Below are positions 16,700 through 24,614 of a stretch of 64,000 nucleotides of DNA, piece by piece; within the stretch, counting starts at the first letter, position 1; the number at the start of each line of letters is the position of its first letter. Both the position numbers and the translations under genes were made by a program. The stretch covers positions 1 to 64,000 of the forward strand of contig NZ_JBKOFW010000005.1 of NCBI RefSeq assembly GCF_046764005.1, given 5' to 3'. The notes beneath the pieces are model-generated. The model was not told the origin of the DNA, ran no database searches, and saw only the letters and a program-made list of their open reading frames with translations. The DNA is from Oryzobacter faecalis. Its GTDB lineage: Bacteria; Actinomycetota; Actinomycetes; Actinomycetales; Dermatophilaceae.

Positions 16700-17310
16700 G
16701 CCGGTACTCCCAACGTGTCCCGGAGACGGATGAGGCCGTCCCGGATCCTGGTCTTGGCAGTGCCCAGTGGCACGTCGAGCAGTCGGGCGACCTCGGTGTG
16801 GGTGTACCCGCCGAGGAAGGCGAGCTCGACCGCGCTGCGCTGGGCATCGGTGAGGGTGGACAGGGCGCGCCGGACCCGTTGGGCCTCGAGGGAGGCCTGG
16901 GCGGACTCGGCGGTGGTGTCGAACTCGACGTCCCGGGTCGCCACGGCGTGGGCGTCGTCGCGGCGGCGCGAGGCCTCGCTCGAGCGGACCCGGTCGACGG
17001 CGGCCCGGTGGGCGATCGTCATCAGCCACGACAGGGCGCTGCCCCGGTCGGGGTCGAAGCGGGCGCTCTGCCGCCAGACGTCGAGGTAGACCTCCTGGGT
17101 CACCTCCTCCGACATGGCGTGGTCGCGGACGACGCGCAGGACGAGTCCGAACAGGCGGCGGGACGTCGCGTCGTAGAGCTCGGCGAAGGCGGCCTCGTCG
17201 CCTCGGGCCGACCTGCGGAGCAGCTCCGCGAGGTCGGGCGCCGAGGCGGCCGCCTCCCCGGGAGCGGGGTGTCGCTGACCCGGGGAGGCGGCTGTCATGT
17301 CGTCCATCAT
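16696..17310 (-). CDS. sigK: ECF RNA polymerase sigma factor SigK
   Basis: This 204-residue ECF sigma factor starts at ATG 17310 (ATG 17298 is possible). Region 2 lies near LYDATSRRLFGLVLRVV and SEEVTQEVYLDVW, and region 4 near RSAVELAFLGGYTHTEVA with LGTAKTRIRDGLIRLR. The pairing with RskA and the fasciclin gene 10 nt upstream is the SigK arrangement seen in mycobacteria, where SigK drives the mpt70/mpt83 fasciclin antigens. Two upstream sites resembling the SigK promoter (18003-18030 and 19764-19791) support autoregulation and control of the neighbouring molybdoenzyme. Confidence 0.92.
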   Translation of the reverse strand: MMDDMTAASPGQRHPAPGEAAASAPDLAELLRRSARGDEAAFAELYDATSRRLFGLVLRVVRDHAMSEEVTQEVYLDVWRQSARFDPDRGSALSWLMTIAHRAAVDRVRSSEASRRRDDAHAVATRDVEFDTTAESAQASLEAQRVRRALSTLTDAQRSAVELAFLGGYTHTEVARLLDVPLGTAKTRIRDGLIRLRDTLGVPA

Positions 17311-17320
17311 GGCTGATCGG

Positions 17321-17959
17321 TCAGCTCGCGGGGACGAGCACCTTGTCGATGATGTACACGGTGGCGTTCGCGGTCTGCACGTTGCCGCAGACGACCTTCG
17401 CGTCACCGGGGGTCACGGTGAACTCCTCGCCGGAGCCCGCGACGGTGATGGACTTGCCGGACAGCGTCTTGTGCTCGCCCGCCACCTGGTCGGGGGCGAG
17501 ACGACCCTCGACGACGTGGTTGGTGAGGACGGTGGTCAGCAGGCCCTTGGGGTCGGCCATCGCCGCGTCCAGGGTCTCCTTCGGCAGGGCGGCGAACGCG
17601 TCGTTGGTCGGGGCGAACACGGTGATGTCCTTGGAGGTGTTGAGCGTCTCGCCCAGGCCCGCCTCGGTCACGGCCGTGACGAGCGTGGAGAGCACCGGGT
17701 TGTTGCTCGCCGCGGTGGCGACCGGGTCCTTGGCCATGCCGTCGAACGAGCCGGCACCGTCCGCGGGGACCGCGGAGCAGGCCGCGCCGAAGGGCTGGTC
17801 GCCCATCGACATCGACTCCGACGGGCTGGCCGACGGGGCGGCCGAGGTCATGGCGTCGGACGAGGTCGAGCCGGACTCGGAGTCGGCCGACCCGCACGCG
17901 GCGAGGGTCAGGGGGAGGGCGAGCGCCAGGGCGGCGACGGTCATCCGGGTGGAACGCAT
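17321..17959 (-). CDS. Fasciclin-domain lipoprotein (MPT70/MPT83-like)
   Basis: The 212-residue product begins with a lipoprotein signal peptide and lipobox (LPLTLAACG, Cys at about residue 19). A Ser/Met-rich linker and one fasciclin (FAS1) domain follow (about residues 75-212, with ITVFAPTNDAFAALP and the terminal YIIDKVLVP). FAS1 proteins are adhesive surface proteins; MPT83 of mycobacteria is the closest known analogue in both design and gene context. AAGGAG lies 8 nt before the ATG, which rules out the longer upstream reading. It is first in the fasciclin-sigK-rskA operon. Confidence 0.92.
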   Translation of the reverse strand: MRSTRMTVAALALALPLTLAACGSADSESGSTSSDAMTSAAPSASPSESMSMGDQPFGAACSAVPADGAGSFDGMAKDPVATAASNNPVLSTLVTAVTEAGLGETLNTSKDITVFAPTNDAFAALPKETLDAAMADPKGLLTTVLTNHVVEGRLAPDQVAGEHKTLSGKSITVAGSGEEFTVTPGDAKVVCGNVQTANATVYIIDKVLVPAS

Positions 17960-18002
17960 GGGATTGCTCCTTGACGAGTGGGGGCTACTTCCTGACGTCG
18001 GT

Positions 18003-18030
18003 GGTTCGCCACCCAGTGACCATTGGATTG
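18003..18030 (-). promoter_or_regulatory. Candidate SigK promoter of the fasciclin-sigK-rskA operon
   Basis: On the minus strand CAATCC (18030-18025) and CGAACC (18008-18003) are 16 nt apart, 43 nt before the fasciclin ATG. The mycobacterial SigK consensus, as I recall it, is CCATCC-N16/17-CCGAAT. The match is partial. Confidence 0.4.
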
Positions 18031-18101
18031 CCCTGTACGGCACTTCTCTTCGTCGTGACCTGATCGTGACCTGCTGTCCCCCAACGGCGTTGGACGACAA
18101 G

Positions 18102-18139
18102 ACCCGCGGGAACGGCTCGCCCGACCCGTTCCCGCGGGT
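18102..18139. terminator. 14-bp hairpin after the molybdoenzyme gene
   Basis: ACCCGCGGGAACGG (18102-18115) pairs exactly with 18126-18139 around a 10-nt loop, between the molybdoenzyme stop and the fasciclin promoter. Confidence 0.7.
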
Positions 18140-18175
18140 GGTGACCGCCGATCCCGCGTGGAGTGACCCCTCGGG

Positions 18176-19756
18176 TCACTCGACGATGACGACGATGGAG
18201 TGCCAGCCGGTGGCGCCCTTGGGGAAGGGGGTCGCCTCCTGCTCGGGTTGGGTCGCACCGGTGGCGTCGGTGGCCCTGACGGTGAGGTCGTGCCGTCCCA
18301 CCGGGGCGTCCCAGCGGAAGGACCACTGGCGCCAGTAGTCGATGCCGGCGTCGGGGCCGAGCTCGACCTCCTGCCACTCTCCGTCGTCGACGCGCACCTC
18401 GACCTTCTCGATGCCGCGCTGCTGGGCCCACGCGACGCCACCGACGACGACCTCACCGGCCGCGAGGCGGTTGAGCCCGCGGGGCGTGTCGATCCGCGAC
18501 TGGGTGAGGATCGGTGCGTCGGTCGCCCAGTCACGCCGGGTCCAGTACGCCTGCTCGGCGCGGTAGGTCGTGGCCTGCATCCGGGCCAGCCACTTGGTCG
18601 CGCCGACGAACCCGTAGAGGCCCGGCGTCACGAGCCGGGCCGGGAACCCGTGCACCGCGGGGAGCGGCTCCCCGTTCATCCCGATGGCGACGAGGGCGTC
18701 GCGGTCGTCGGTGAGCGCCTGGACCGGGGTCGAGATGGTCATCCCGTCGGTCGAGTGGCTGAGGACCTGGTCGGCGCCGGGCCGCACCCCCGCCCGCTCG
18801 AGGAGGTCGCGAGTGCGGACCCCGAGCCAGCGGGCGCCGCCGACGTAGGGGCCGCCGACCTCGTTCGAGACGCAGGTGAGGGTGATGTCGGCCTCGACGA
18901 GCGGCATCGCGACGAGGTCGTCGAAGGTCAGCTCGAACGGCCGGTCGACGTCGCCGTCGATGCGCAGCGTCCATCCCTCGACCGACACCCGCGGGATCAC
19001 GAGGGCGGTGTCGATCCGGTAGAAGCTGTCGTTCGGGGTGCGGAAGGCCGAGACGCCGCGGACGGCCGACTCGATCCCGCGCGGGAGGGCCGGCAGGGGC
19101 TGTGCCGCCGCGGGGAGCGTCACCGACGACGGCGACCCGCCGCGGGCGAGCACCTGCCCGAGCGCCCCTCCCGTCGCGGCGAGGGCGCCGAGGCCGGCGG
19201 CACCGGCGAGGACGTGGCGGCGGCCCGCGGACCCGTCGGAGCGGATGCCGGCCCCGGCCCCGGCGCCGGACGTCGGGTCGGCGTCGGCGGCGCCCATCCG
19301 GTCGAGGAGGCCCATGAACCACGAACCGCCCACGACACCGACGACGGCGGTCGCGAGCCCGGGCAGGACGTCGACGGGACCGGCGGTCGGGCGCACGACG
19401 GCGGCGAGCGCCGCGACCATGGCGAGCGCGCCGAGCAGGGACAGCCCGAGCGAGCGGCGGGTGCGGGCGAGGATCCCGAGCGCGCCCGCCGCGAGGAGGG
19501 TGACCAGGGCGACCGACCCGATGAGGATCGGCTTGTCGGCGGTGCCGAACTGCGCGACCGCCCACTCCTTGACGGGGGTGGGGGTGAGGTCGATGACGGT
19601 CGAGCCGACCGCCAGCACCGGCGAGGACTCAGGGGCCACGGCACCGGCGAGGAGGTGTCCGACCCCCGCTCCGGCCGCGGTGGCCAGGAGGGCGCCCGCG
19701 GCGTACCACCGGCGGTGGGGGCGGCGCACTGCTCCGGTCGGGCTGGTCGACGTCAT
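18176..19756 (-). CDS. Membrane-anchored molybdopterin oxidoreductase (sulfite-oxidase family)
   Basis: This 526-residue protein has about four N-terminal transmembrane helices, then a twin-arginine-like segment (GRRHVLAGAAGLG, about residue 175). The catalytic molybdopterin fold of the sulfite oxidase family follows, with the Mo-ligating Cys295 in LTCVSNEVGG, and then a C-terminal immunoglobulin-like dimerisation domain (about 420-526). It should sit in the membrane with the active site outside. The ATG at 19756 follows a SigK-like -10 by 7 nt, so a longer upstream reading is unlikely. It belongs functionally with the adjacent fasciclin-sigK-rskA operon. The substrate is unknown. Confidence 0.9.
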   Translation of the reverse strand: MTSTSPTGAVRRPHRRWYAAGALLATAAGAGVGHLLAGAVAPESSPVLAVGSTVIDLTPTPVKEWAVAQFGTADKPILIGSVALVTLLAAGALGILARTRRSLGLSLLGALAMVAALAAVVRPTAGPVDVLPGLATAVVGVVGGSWFMGLLDRMGAADADPTSGAGAGAGIRSDGSAGRRHVLAGAAGLGALAATGGALGQVLARGGSPSSVTLPAAAQPLPALPRGIESAVRGVSAFRTPNDSFYRIDTALVIPRVSVEGWTLRIDGDVDRPFELTFDDLVAMPLVEADITLTCVSNEVGGPYVGGARWLGVRTRDLLERAGVRPGADQVLSHSTDGMTISTPVQALTDDRDALVAIGMNGEPLPAVHGFPARLVTPGLYGFVGATKWLARMQATTYRAEQAYWTRRDWATDAPILTQSRIDTPRGLNRLAAGEVVVGGVAWAQQRGIEKVEVRVDDGEWQEVELGPDAGIDYWRQWSFRWDAPVGRHDLTVRATDATGATQPEQEATPFPKGATGWHSIVVIVE

Positions 19757-19763
19757 GGTCGGG

Positions 19764-19791
19764 GTTCGGAGAGCGCACGGACGGCGGATGG
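19764..19791 (-). promoter_or_regulatory. SigK-like promoter of the molybdoenzyme gene
   Basis: CCATCC (19791-19786) and CCGAAC (19769-19764) on the minus strand are separated by 16 nt and lie 7 nt before the ATG, a leaderless layout. This is one base from the mycobacterial SigK -10 consensus as I recall it. Confidence 0.6.
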
Positions 19792-19866
19792 GCTCACCCC
19801 GCCAGTGTGCGCCCACGCGGCGTCCCGTCGCCGGGAGGTCGCGACGGCTCACGTACCGTAGGCAGC

Positions 19867-20100
19867 GTGACCGGACCGCGCCGCCCCCGCTTCCTCCCCT
19901 TCATCCTCACCGGGGCGGTCATCGGCTTCCTGGCGGGCGCCTGGGTCGCGACCCGGCCCGACGAGGCCGCCGTCCGCACGGTCGGGACGTACTCACCCAC
20001 CGCGGCCATCGGCTACCTCGGGCTGCTCGGTGCCGGGCTCCTCGGGCTGCTCGGCGCGGTGGTCGCCCTCGCCCTCGAGCGGCGCCGCGACGGCGACTGA
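19867..20100 (+). CDS. Small two-helix membrane protein
   Basis: The 77-residue product has two transmembrane segments: FILTGAVIGFLAGAWVA (residues 12-28) and a Gly/Leu-rich helix (about 46-70, ending in ERRRDGD). The GTG start follows TACCGT (19854-19859) by 7 nt, so it is probably leaderless. It sits 59 nt upstream of purF in the same direction and divergent from the molybdoenzyme. I recognise no functional motif. Confidence 0.72.
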   Translation: MTGPRRPRFLPFILTGAVIGFLAGAWVATRPDEAAVRTVGTYSPTAAIGYLGLLGAGLLGLLGAVVALALERRRDGD

Positions 20101-20159
20101 CCGGGCACGCCCGCGCGACCCCCCGACCTCGTCGGCGACCGTGTGGGAGGATGAGGCAC

Positions 20160-21782
20160 GTGCCACGCGGTGACGGACGCCTCTCCCACGACATCCTCCC
20201 CGGCGAGAAGGGACCCCAGGATGCCTGCGGGGTCTTCGGGGTCTGGGCCCCCGGCGAGGACGTCGCCAAGCTGACCTACTACGGGCTCTACGCGCTGCAG
20301 CACCGTGGGCAGGAGTCGGCGGGGATCGCGACCTCCGACGGCAAGCGCCTCCTCGTCTACAAGGACATGGGGCTGGTGAGCCAGGTCTTCGACGAGCGCT
20401 CGCTCGCCTCGCTGCGCGGCCACCTCGCCGTCGGCCACTGCCGCTACTCCACGACGGGCGGCTCGACCTGGGAGAACGCCCAGCCCACCCTCGGCGGGCA
20501 CACCGGCGGCACGGTCGCGCTCGCCCACAACGGCAACCTCATCAACAGCGCCGAGCTGCGCGACCTCGTCGAGGGCCGCCGCGGCCTCGACCCGCACGTG
20601 GGCGAGCTCGCCCGTGGGAACACGACCGACACCGCGCTCGTCACCGCGCTCCTCGCCGACGACCCCGACCGCACCCTCGAGGCCGCCGCCCTCGAGACCC
20701 TGCCCCTCCTGCGCGGCGCGTTCTGCTTCGTCTTCATGGACGAGCACACCCTCTACGCCGCTCGCGACCCGCAGGGCATCCGGCCCCTCGTCATCGGCCG
20801 GCTCGAGCGCGGCTGGGTCGTCGCCTCCGAGACCGCGGCCCTCGACATCGTCGGCGCCTCCTACGTGCGGGAGGTCGAGCCGGGCGAGCTCGTCGTCGTC
20901 GACGAGGACGGCCTGCGCTCGCGCCGCTTCGCCGAGGCCCAGCCCAAGGGCTGCGTGTTCGAGTACGTCTACCTCGCCCGCCCCGACACGACGATCAGCG
21001 GGCGCGGCGTCCACGAGTCGCGGGTCGAGATGGGCCGGGCCCTCGCGCGCGAGCACCCGGTCGAGGCCGACCTCGTGATGCCGACGCCCGAGTCGGGCAC
21101 GCCCGCCGCCATCGGCTACGCCCAGGAGTCGGGCATCCCCTACGGGCAGGGTCTGGTGAAGAACTCGTACGTCGGGCGCACCTTCATCGCCCCGTCGCAG
21201 ACGATCCGCCAGCTCGGCATCCGGTTGAAGCTCAACCCTCTTCGCGACGTCATCAAGGGCAAGCGGCTCGTCGTCGTCGACGACTCCATCGTCCGCGGCA
21301 ACACCCAGCGGGCCCTCGTGCGGATGCTGCGCGAGGCCGGGGCGGCCGAGGTCCACGTGCGGATCTCCTCGCCGCCGGTGCGCTGGCCGTGCTTCTACGG
21401 CATCGACTTCGCCACCCGCGCCGAGCTCATCGCGACCGGGCTCGGGGTCGAGGAGGTGTGCAACTCGATCGGCGCCGACAGCCTGGGCTACATCTCCGAG
21501 GAGGGGATGATCGCTGCCACCGACCAGCCGCGCGACCGGCTGTGCACGGCGTGCTTCACCGGCCATTACCCGGTGGCGCTGCCCGAGGACGGCCGGTACG
21601 GCAAGGGTGTGCTCGAGCTCGAGCTGCCCCTCGTGGCGGTCAACGGCGGCGAGCGGGCGGTCGGCGAGCGGCACCCGCTCCACCGGCCCGTCGTGGACGG
21701 CGCGGACGAGCTGCCCATGGACGTCGAGGGCGTCCCGACCTCCGCGGCCGGTGGCGCCGCCGAGGCCCTCCTCCGCCCCTGA
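20160..21782 (+). CDS. purF: Amidophosphoribosyltransferase PurF
   Basis: Glutamine PRPP amidotransferase makes phosphoribosylamine, the committed step of purine synthesis. The 540-residue protein has a short propeptide before the N-terminal nucleophile Cys23 (DACGVFGVW) and the glutaminase signature VGHCRYSTTGGS. The PRPP loop is VVVDDSIVRGNT, and C-terminal cysteines (VCNSIGADS, LCTACFTGHY) fit the Fe-S-containing Bacillus-type enzyme. GGAGG at 20146-20150 is 9 nt from this GTG and directly abuts an in-frame ATG at 20151, so GTG 20160 is the likelier start. The usual downstream neighbour purM is absent; a hairpin-flanked gene on the opposite strand follows. Confidence 0.96.
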   Translation: MPRGDGRLSHDILPGEKGPQDACGVFGVWAPGEDVAKLTYYGLYALQHRGQESAGIATSDGKRLLVYKDMGLVSQVFDERSLASLRGHLAVGHCRYSTTGGSTWENAQPTLGGHTGGTVALAHNGNLINSAELRDLVEGRRGLDPHVGELARGNTTDTALVTALLADDPDRTLEAAALETLPLLRGAFCFVFMDEHTLYAARDPQGIRPLVIGRLERGWVVASETAALDIVGASYVREVEPGELVVVDEDGLRSRRFAEAQPKGCVFEYVYLARPDTTISGRGVHESRVEMGRALAREHPVEADLVMPTPESGTPAAIGYAQESGIPYGQGLVKNSYVGRTFIAPSQTIRQLGIRLKLNPLRDVIKGKRLVVVDDSIVRGNTQRALVRMLREAGAAEVHVRISSPPVRWPCFYGIDFATRAELIATGLGVEEVCNSIGADSLGYISEEGMIAATDQPRDRLCTACFTGHYPVALPEDGRYGKGVLELELPLVAVNGGERAVGERHPLHRPVVDGADELPMDVEGVPTSAAGGAAEALLRP

Positions 21783-21799
21783 GCCCCCGCCGTGCGTAA

Positions 21800-21855
21800 C
21801 CCCGGGTCGAGGTGAAACGGGACCGTCCGAGGGTCGGATTTCACCTCGAACGGGG
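21800..21855. repeat. Palindrome A flanking the DUF559-like gene
   Basis: The arms TCGAGGTGAAA (21807-21817) and its exact complement (21839-21849) enclose a 21-nt centre; an outer CCCCG/CGGGG pair (21800-21804, 21851-21855) extends the stem beyond an internal loop. It lies between the convergent ends of purF and the DUF559-like gene and could act as a two-way terminator. The core arm and centre length are shared with palindrome B. Confidence 0.8.
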
Positions 21856-21864
21856 CGGCGCTGG

Positions 21865-22833
21865 TCAGGCTGCTCGCCACCGTCGCTGCCAGTAGGCGCC
21901 GCAGATCTGGTCGAGGTAGGGCTCGCGACCGAGCCGCCAGCCGATGAGGCCAACCCGTAGGACCAGGTCGTCGCCCATCGCGACGGCGTTCTGACGCAGG
22001 TCGTCATCGATCATCTGCAACCCGCGGAGGTGGCCCGCGCCGTCGACCTCGACCACGAGGCGGGCCTCCGGCCACTCGATGTCGAGGTAGGCCGTGCCGT
22101 TGGGCAGGCGGCGGATGCTCTGCCGCGCCGGTTCGGGGAGCCCTCGGGCTCGGCAAGCAGCGACGACGTCGAGCTCGCCGAGCGAGTGGGCTCCGTCGTC
22201 GATGTCATGTGCGACGGTGCGGATGAAGGCCCGGCGGGTGCGGCCGCGGACGACCGCCACGGCGTCGAGGAGCTGGCGTCCGGTGCAGAGTCGCTGCTGC
22301 ACCGGCATCACGAGGAGCAGAGCGGCCCGTCGGTCGGTGGTGGCCCAGCGCGCAGCCCGGATGGCAGCAACCGGGGGCCTGGTCCTGGGGATCCCGGCGA
22401 CGACGAGCTCGCCCGGGACGCGGCGGATCACCTTGTGGATCGCCACGCCTTCGACGTCGACGACCTCGGTCGTGTGCTTGACCGACACGTGCACGGTGTC
22501 GTCGGTGTAGCCGGTCATGCCGGCGTGCTGCAGTGAGGTGACTCCGTCGAGGGCGGCGACCTGCTGCCCCACCTCCCACACCGCGCGCCAACGGCGGGCC
22601 TCGACCCCGAGGAGACCCGTCGTCATCGACACCGTCTGGACCCCGTGGAGCGCCCACCGCTCGCTGGCGACCTCACGTCGGACCATCCGGTGGTCGACGC
22701 CCACCGACCGGAGCAACGCCCTCGAGAGCACCCCGTCGTGGTCGGCCGCGAGCACCCGAGCGCGGGCGCGCCTGTCCTTCACCGACACCTGCAGGGATGG
22801 CCTCACCAGGTCAACGGTGCTGCGGGAAGGCAT
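21865..22833 (-). CDS. DUF559/AbiEi-like protein with endonuclease-type C-terminus
   Basis: The 322-residue protein belongs to a family that is abundant and poorly understood in actinobacteria. The N-terminal half (about 25-180) resembles the winged-helix and linker of AbiEi-type antitoxin domains, including SVGVDHRMVRREVASERW and VAGIPRTRPPVAAI. The C-terminal part (about 240-322) resembles DUF559/Vsr-type restriction-endonuclease-like folds, with YLDIEWPEARLVVEVDGAGH and an acidic run after it. Activity is unproven. It is transcribed against purF and lies between two related palindromes. A small hairpin (22848-22865) precedes its start. Confidence 0.7.
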   Translation of the reverse strand: MPSRSTVDLVRPSLQVSVKDRRARARVLAADHDGVLSRALLRSVGVDHRMVRREVASERWALHGVQTVSMTTGLLGVEARRWRAVWEVGQQVAALDGVTSLQHAGMTGYTDDTVHVSVKHTTEVVDVEGVAIHKVIRRVPGELVVAGIPRTRPPVAAIRAARWATTDRRAALLLVMPVQQRLCTGRQLLDAVAVVRGRTRRAFIRTVAHDIDDGAHSLGELDVVAACRARGLPEPARQSIRRLPNGTAYLDIEWPEARLVVEVDGAGHLRGLQMIDDDLRQNAVAMGDDLVLRVGLIGWRLGREPYLDQICGAYWQRRWRAA

Positions 22834-22913
22834 CGCGTGGAGGGGTCTCCTCCATCTGTGGAGGAAGTCATCCCAGCGGCGCCCCTGTGGACAGACCTCC
22901 CGGAGCGTGGCAT

Positions 22914-22970
22914 CTGATCCGGTTCGAGGTGATACCCGACCCGGATCAGGTCCGATATCACCTCGAACCG
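22914..22970. repeat. Palindrome B flanking the DUF559-like gene
   Basis: CGGTTCGAGGTGATA (22920-22934) pairs exactly with 22956-22970 around a 21-nt centre. A second inverted repeat, CTGATCCGG (22914-22922) with CCGGATCAG (22941-22949), overlaps it, so two exclusive foldings are possible. It also lies just past the 3' end of the APC permease gene and may terminate it. Confidence 0.8.
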
Positions 22971-23007
22971 CGGGGTGGCGCGGGGTGGGGTGGGGCGGGA
23001 CGAGGGG

Positions 23008-24501
23008 TCAGGCGTCGGCGGGCTCGCGGGCGGGGACCGGCTCGTCCCGGTCCTTGCGCGCCAGGCGGGAGGACCGCACCCCGTAGAGGAAGTAGATGAC
23101 GAAGCCGAGCGCCATCCAGACGATGAAGCGCAGCCACGTCTCGACCGAGAGGTTGAGCATGAGATAGATGCTGATGAGCGCGGCGATGACCGGCAGCACC
23201 GGCGAGAACGGCACGGTGAAGGCCCGCTTGAGGTCGGGGCGGCGCTTGCGCAGCACCGGCACCGCGAGCGAGACGAGGGCGAAGGCCGACAGCGTCCCGA
23301 TGTTCACCATCTCCTCGAGCTTGCCGATGGGCGTGAGGCTCGCGACGAGCGCGATGACGGTTCCGATGATGAGGGTCAGCCGGACCGGCGTCCCCGTGCG
23401 GGGGTTGGTGCGGCCGAGCGCCGGCGGCAGGAGCCAGTCCCGCGACATCGCGAAGGTGACGCGGGTGGCGCCGATGATGAGGGTCATGACGACGGTCATC
23501 AGGCCGGCGACGGCACCGGCGGCGATGAGGGTGGCGTAGCCCGGCTTGCCGACCGCCTCGAACGCGGTGGCCAGGGCGGCCTCGGGGTCGATCTGGTCGT
23601 ACTTGACCATGCCGGTGATGACGAGCGTCGTCGCGACGTAGAGCACCGTGCAGATGACGAGCGAGCCGATGATGCCGATCGGCAGGTCGCGCTGCGGGTT
23701 GCGGGCCTCCTCGGCGGTCGTGGCGACCACGTCGAAGCCGATGTACGCGAAGAAGACGATGGCCGCCCCCGAGACGATGCCGAGGACGCCGAAGGTCGTG
23801 GGCTCGAGGCCGAAGAGCACCTGGATGAGCGGGGCCTGGATCCCGTCGACCGCCTCACCGGCCTGCGAGGGCGGGATGAAGGGGGAGTAGTTCGCGCCGT
23901 TGACGAAGCCGAGGCCGGCGATGATGACGAACAGGACGACGAAGAGCTTGACCGCGACGAGGACGAGGTTGACCCGCAGCGACTCCTTGATCCCGATGGC
24001 GATGAGCGCAGTGAGGACGACGACGAGGACGAAGGCCGGCAGGTCGAACGCCGACCCGGGCGCCACGGCCTCGGGGACGGTGATCCCGAGCTTGTCGAGG
24101 AAGAGGGTCGCGTACTGCGACCAGCCCTGGGCGACCACGCTCGCGCCGAGCATCAGCTCGAGGAGCAGGTCCCAGCCGATGATCCAGGCGACGAGCTCGC
24201 CGAGGGAGGCGTACGAGAACGTGTAGGCCGACCCGGACACCGGCACCGTCGAGGCGAACTCGGCGTAGCACAGCGCCGCGAGGCCGCAGCAGACCGCGGC
24301 GAGCACGAACGAGAGGGCGATCGAGGGCCCGGCGTAGTCGGCGGCCGCGCGCCCGGTGAGCGTGAAGATGCCCGCCCCGATGATGACGCCGATGCCGAAG
24401 ACCGTGAGGTCGAGGGCGCCGAGCTTCTTCTTGAGCTGGTACTCCGGCTCGTCGGTCTCCTGGATGGACTGCTCGATCGACTTCGTGCGCATCACGCCCA
24501 T
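23008..24501 (-). CDS. APC-superfamily amino acid permease
   Basis: This 497-residue cationic-amino-acid-type permease has about 12-14 transmembrane helices. After a cytoplasmic N-terminus (EPEYQLKKKLGALDL) comes the helix-1 signature GIGVIIGAGIFTLTG, then YAEFASTVPVSGSAYTF and FFAYIGFDVVATTAEEARNP, all typical of the CAT/YfnA branch. It likely takes up an amino acid by proton symport. AGGAGG stands 7 nt before the ATG at 24501. It has no operon partner; palindrome B lies just beyond its stop. Confidence 0.9.
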   Translation of the reverse strand: MGVMRTKSIEQSIQETDEPEYQLKKKLGALDLTVFGIGVIIGAGIFTLTGRAAADYAGPSIALSFVLAAVCCGLAALCYAEFASTVPVSGSAYTFSYASLGELVAWIIGWDLLLELMLGASVVAQGWSQYATLFLDKLGITVPEAVAPGSAFDLPAFVLVVVLTALIAIGIKESLRVNLVLVAVKLFVVLFVIIAGLGFVNGANYSPFIPPSQAGEAVDGIQAPLIQVLFGLEPTTFGVLGIVSGAAIVFFAYIGFDVVATTAEEARNPQRDLPIGIIGSLVICTVLYVATTLVITGMVKYDQIDPEAALATAFEAVGKPGYATLIAAGAVAGLMTVVMTLIIGATRVTFAMSRDWLLPPALGRTNPRTGTPVRLTLIIGTVIALVASLTPIGKLEEMVNIGTLSAFALVSLAVPVLRKRRPDLKRAFTVPFSPVLPVIAALISIYLMLNLSVETWLRFIVWMALGFVIYFLYGVRSSRLARKDRDEPVPAREPADA

Positions 24502-24614
24502 GGGCCTGCCTCCTGCGTCGGGGGTCGGAACGCCCCGACGCTATCGGTCGACAGGGGCCCCGGCACCTCGGGGTCGCACCCGACCTCGGCGACCCGCGGC
24601 CGTGGGTGGCCGGC

